From NCBI GenBank assembly GCA_034678415.1, contig JAXDBV010000218.1, positions 1-7,641 of the forward strand: a DNA stretch of 7,641 bases, in the 5' to 3' direction. Of this stretch, positions 5,809 through 7,641 are shown one piece after another. The position numbers and the translations under genes are program-made. The stretch is from JAXDBV01 sp034678415. Lineage in GTDB: Bacteria; Bacteroidota; Bacteroidia; Bacteroidales; VadinHA17. Position 1 is the stretch's first letter. Each line of letters begins with the position of its first letter. Under the pieces are notes generated by a model. That model made no database searches and was not told where the DNA came from. It was given only the letters and a program-made list of their open reading frames with translations.

Positions 5809-7641
5809 TCAGATTGTAAACTTTGCATCCTGTTGAAAATAGTTATGAACATCGAGGATCTCTTTCCTTGATTTTCCTTCCACGCAGCGGAGTGCACAGT
5901 AATCGTTCTTCAGTTCACAGTTGCATTTTCTGAACACCTTGGCAATGATCTCCTCCTGGCCGACGGCATGAAGATCGGGCAGCCCTGTTGCAGGGCTGCC
6001 ACTGGCTATCCTGGCAACAGGCACAAGATCTGCCCGGGTGAAGGTGTCATGGATATAACGCCAGGCACCCATGTTTTCCGGTTCTTCCTGCACCCACAGG
6101 TGAAGCAGGGCTTTTTTATAACGCCTGATGATTTTTTCCATAGCCTCATGGGGAAAAGGGAACAGCTGTTCAATGCGGATGAGTGCAACATCCCGGGCTT
6201 TTAGCTTTCTTTTTCTTTCAAGCAGGTCGTAATAGATTTTCCCCGAGCACAGAACAACCCGTGTAACGTTGTTCACATCCACATCCGTATCGTCATACAC
6301 TTCGTGGAATTTTCCTTTTGACAGTTCATCAAGGGTAGAAATGCAGAGTGGGTGCCGGAGGAGGCTCTTAGGAGTGAGGATCACCAGCGGTATCCTGAAA
6401 TCCCGCTTCACCTGTCGTCTCAGGGCATGAAAAAAATTGGCCGGGGTAGTGCAGTTGACTACCTGGATATTATTCCTGGCCGACATATTAAGGAACCGTT
6501 CGATCCGTGCGCTGGAATGCTCAGGACCCTGTCCCTCATAGCCGTGGGGCAGGTACAGAACGATGCCATTCATGATTCCCCATTTTTCTTCTGCTGAGCT
6601 GATAAATTGGTCGATGATCACCTGGGCAACATTATGGAAATCACCGTACTGTGCTTCCCATATGGTCAGTCCCTGCGGTGTTGCCAGGGAATAACCATAT
6701 TCAAATCCGAGGACGCCGTATTCGCTGAGGGGTGAGTTGAATATTTCAAATGTTGCCTGACGCGGGGAAATATGCTGAAGAGGATAATAGACCTCCGTCG
6801 TATTCTCAATATAGAACGCTGCATGACGGTGTGCAAAAGTACCTCTGACGGAATCCTGACCGCTGAGCCGTACAGCGATCCCTTCATTCACAAGGCTGGC
6901 ATAAGCCAGGAGCTCAGCCAGCGGCCAGTCGGCATAGCCTGAACGGATCATTCCGCTCCTGTCGTCAATGATCTTATACAGTTTTTTGAAGAACTTCCTG
7001 TCGTCAGGCAGCCGGTTGATTTTTTCTGCCAGGCCGATTAGTACATCTTTTCTTACTCCTGTGAGCGGGCTGGAAGCAAAATCCTCTGCCTGGGGATGCC
7101 TGAGATCTTTCCAGCTTTCGGAAAGGAATGGTTGTATGCGGACAATGTTATCGGCTTTTGATTTTATCAGTTTCCCTTCCAGATGATTTTCAAAGTCCCT
7201 GATCTCTTTTTTAATCTCTTCTTCAGTGACCACGTTCTCATGTAGCAGTTTTCTGGCGTAGATATCGAGTGGATCAGGATGTGATTCAATGGCTTTATAG
7301 AGCAGGGGTTGTGTGAAACGCGGTTCATCCCCTTCATTGTGTCCGTGTTTCCTGTATCCGAGGATATCGATGAACACATCGGTATGGAATGTTTTTCTGT
7401 ATTCCATTGCCAGTCTGACAACAAAGATCAATGCTTCCACATCATCGGCGTTGACATGGAAAATGGGAGCCTTGATCACCTTGCCTATGTCGGTGCAATA
7501 AGTGCTTGAGCGGGCGTCGAGGTAGTTGGTAGTGAATCCTACCTGGTTATTGATCACAAGGTGGATCGTTCCTCCCGTTCTATATCCTTCCAGCTGTGAC
7601 ATCTGCAGCACCTCATAAACCACTCCCTGGGCGGCGATGGC
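5809..7641 (-). CDS. sucA: 2-oxoglutarate dehydrogenase E1, C-terminal two thirds (5' truncated by window edge)
   Basis: The frame is open to base 7641 and gives 610 residues; the family is about 900-930 long, so roughly 300 residues are outside. E1 decarboxylates 2-oxoglutarate with thiamine diphosphate and loads succinyl on the E2 lipoyl group. The visible start AIAAQGVVYE is the tail of the GD(A/G)A-x-x-GQG diphosphate site; INNQVGFTT follows with the NN of the cofactor motif (residues 31-32). Then come DARSSTYCTDIGK, HVNADD, HGHNEGDEP (99-107), RLSGQDSVRGTFAHRHA, IWEAQYGDFHN, LPHGYEGQGPEHSSARIERF and SPKSLLRHPL-type TPKSLLRHPL, all close to E. coli SucA. After the usual end (SPATGLPDLHAVGQEE) there is an extra tail of about 40 residues with CNCELKNDYCALRC, a C-x-C-x6-C-x3-C pattern. 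The gene is the promoter-proximal partner of sucB. Confidence 0.96.
   Translation of the reverse strand, partial: AIAAQGVVYEVLQMSQLEGYRTGGTIHLVINNQVGFTTNYLDARSSTYCTDIGKVIKAPIFHVNADDVEALIFVVRLAMEYRKTFHTDVFIDILGYRKHGHNEGDEPRFTQPLLYKAIESHPDPLDIYARKLLHENVVTEEEIKKEIRDFENHLEGKLIKSKADNIVRIQPFLSESWKDLRHPQAEDFASSPLTGVRKDVLIGLAEKINRLPDDRKFFKKLYKIIDDRSGMIRSGYADWPLAELLAYASLVNEGIAVRLSGQDSVRGTFAHRHAAFYIENTTEVYYPLQHISPRQATFEIFNSPLSEYGVLGFEYGYSLATPQGLTIWEAQYGDFHNVAQVIIDQFISSAEEKWGIMNGIVLYLPHGYEGQGPEHSSARIERFLNMSARNNIQVVNCTTPANFFHALRRQVKRDFRIPLVILTPKSLLRHPLCISTLDELSKGKFHEVYDDTDVDVNNVTRVVLCSGKIYYDLLERKRKLKARDVALIRIEQLFPFPHEAMEKIIRRYKKALLHLWVQEEPENMGAWRYIHDTFTRADLVPVARIASGSPATGLPDLHAVGQEEIIAKVFRKCNCELKNDYCALRCVEGKSRKEILDVHNYFQQDAKFTI
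5978..6000. repeat. perfect 10-bp inverted repeat inside sucA
   Basis: The + strand reads ggcagccctg, then ttg, then cagggctgcc: ten perfect base pairs around a three-base loop. It lies in the sucA coding region and encodes the conserved GSPATGLP stretch on the minus strand, just before the four-Cys tail. No U run follows on either strand, so it is not a standard terminator. Confidence 0.6.

Noticed and set aside
5321..5836. 171-codon Ser/Thr-rich open frame on the + strand
   Set aside because: It mirrors the lipoyl domain and linker of sucB and owes its composition to that linker.

Overview
The window reads as ordinary chromosomal DNA of a Bacteroidota bacterium, probably Bacteroidales-like. 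This rests on the style of the proteins (glycosyltransferase N-terminus, DUF2062 protein, SucA/SucB pair), on the near absence of Shine-Dalgarno sites, and on A-rich sequence in front of some starts; it is inference, not a database result. I see no tRNA, rRNA, insertion sequence, CRISPR array or phage gene. Base composition looks even throughout.

Layout. Bases 1-810 (+) hold the 3' part of a GT4-type glycosyltransferase, open to the left edge. Everything else is on the minus strand and is best read from right to left. The 2-oxoglutarate dehydrogenase E1 gene sucA (5809-7641, 5' end outside the window) is followed after 18 bases by the E2 gene sucB (4534-5790). A 322-base gap comes next (4212-4533). 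Then follows a very tight four-gene string: an exported gamma-glutamyltransferase (2517-4211), a 219-residue NAD(P)-binding Rossmann protein (1847-2506), a nitroreductase (1291-1899) and a small DUF2062 membrane protein (788-1294). Spacing inside the string is 10 bases, then an overlap of 53 bases, then an overlap of 4 bases, which points to one transcript. The last gene converges on the glycosyltransferase with a 23-base overlap of coding ends.

How the genes fit together. SucA and SucB form the decarboxylase and succinyl-transfer parts of the TCA-cycle 2-oxoglutarate dehydrogenase; no E3 (lpd) gene is visible. The gamma-glutamyltransferase would cleave gamma-glutamyl compounds in the periplasm, releasing glutamate and, from glutathione, Cys-Gly. 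The downstream redox proteins are general and their substrates cannot be told.

The most interesting item is in the 322-base gap. A 26-codon minus-strand ORF (4334-4414), with an A-rich start context and two adjacent Cys codons, lies upstream of the gamma-glutamyltransferase and is followed by a possible RNA stem. This could be a cysteine-sensing leader peptide, but it is a hypothesis. Other points: a four-cysteine tail on E1, a degenerate E3-binding domain in E2, a perfect 10-bp hairpin inside sucA, and the long coding overlap between the Rossmann and nitroreductase genes.
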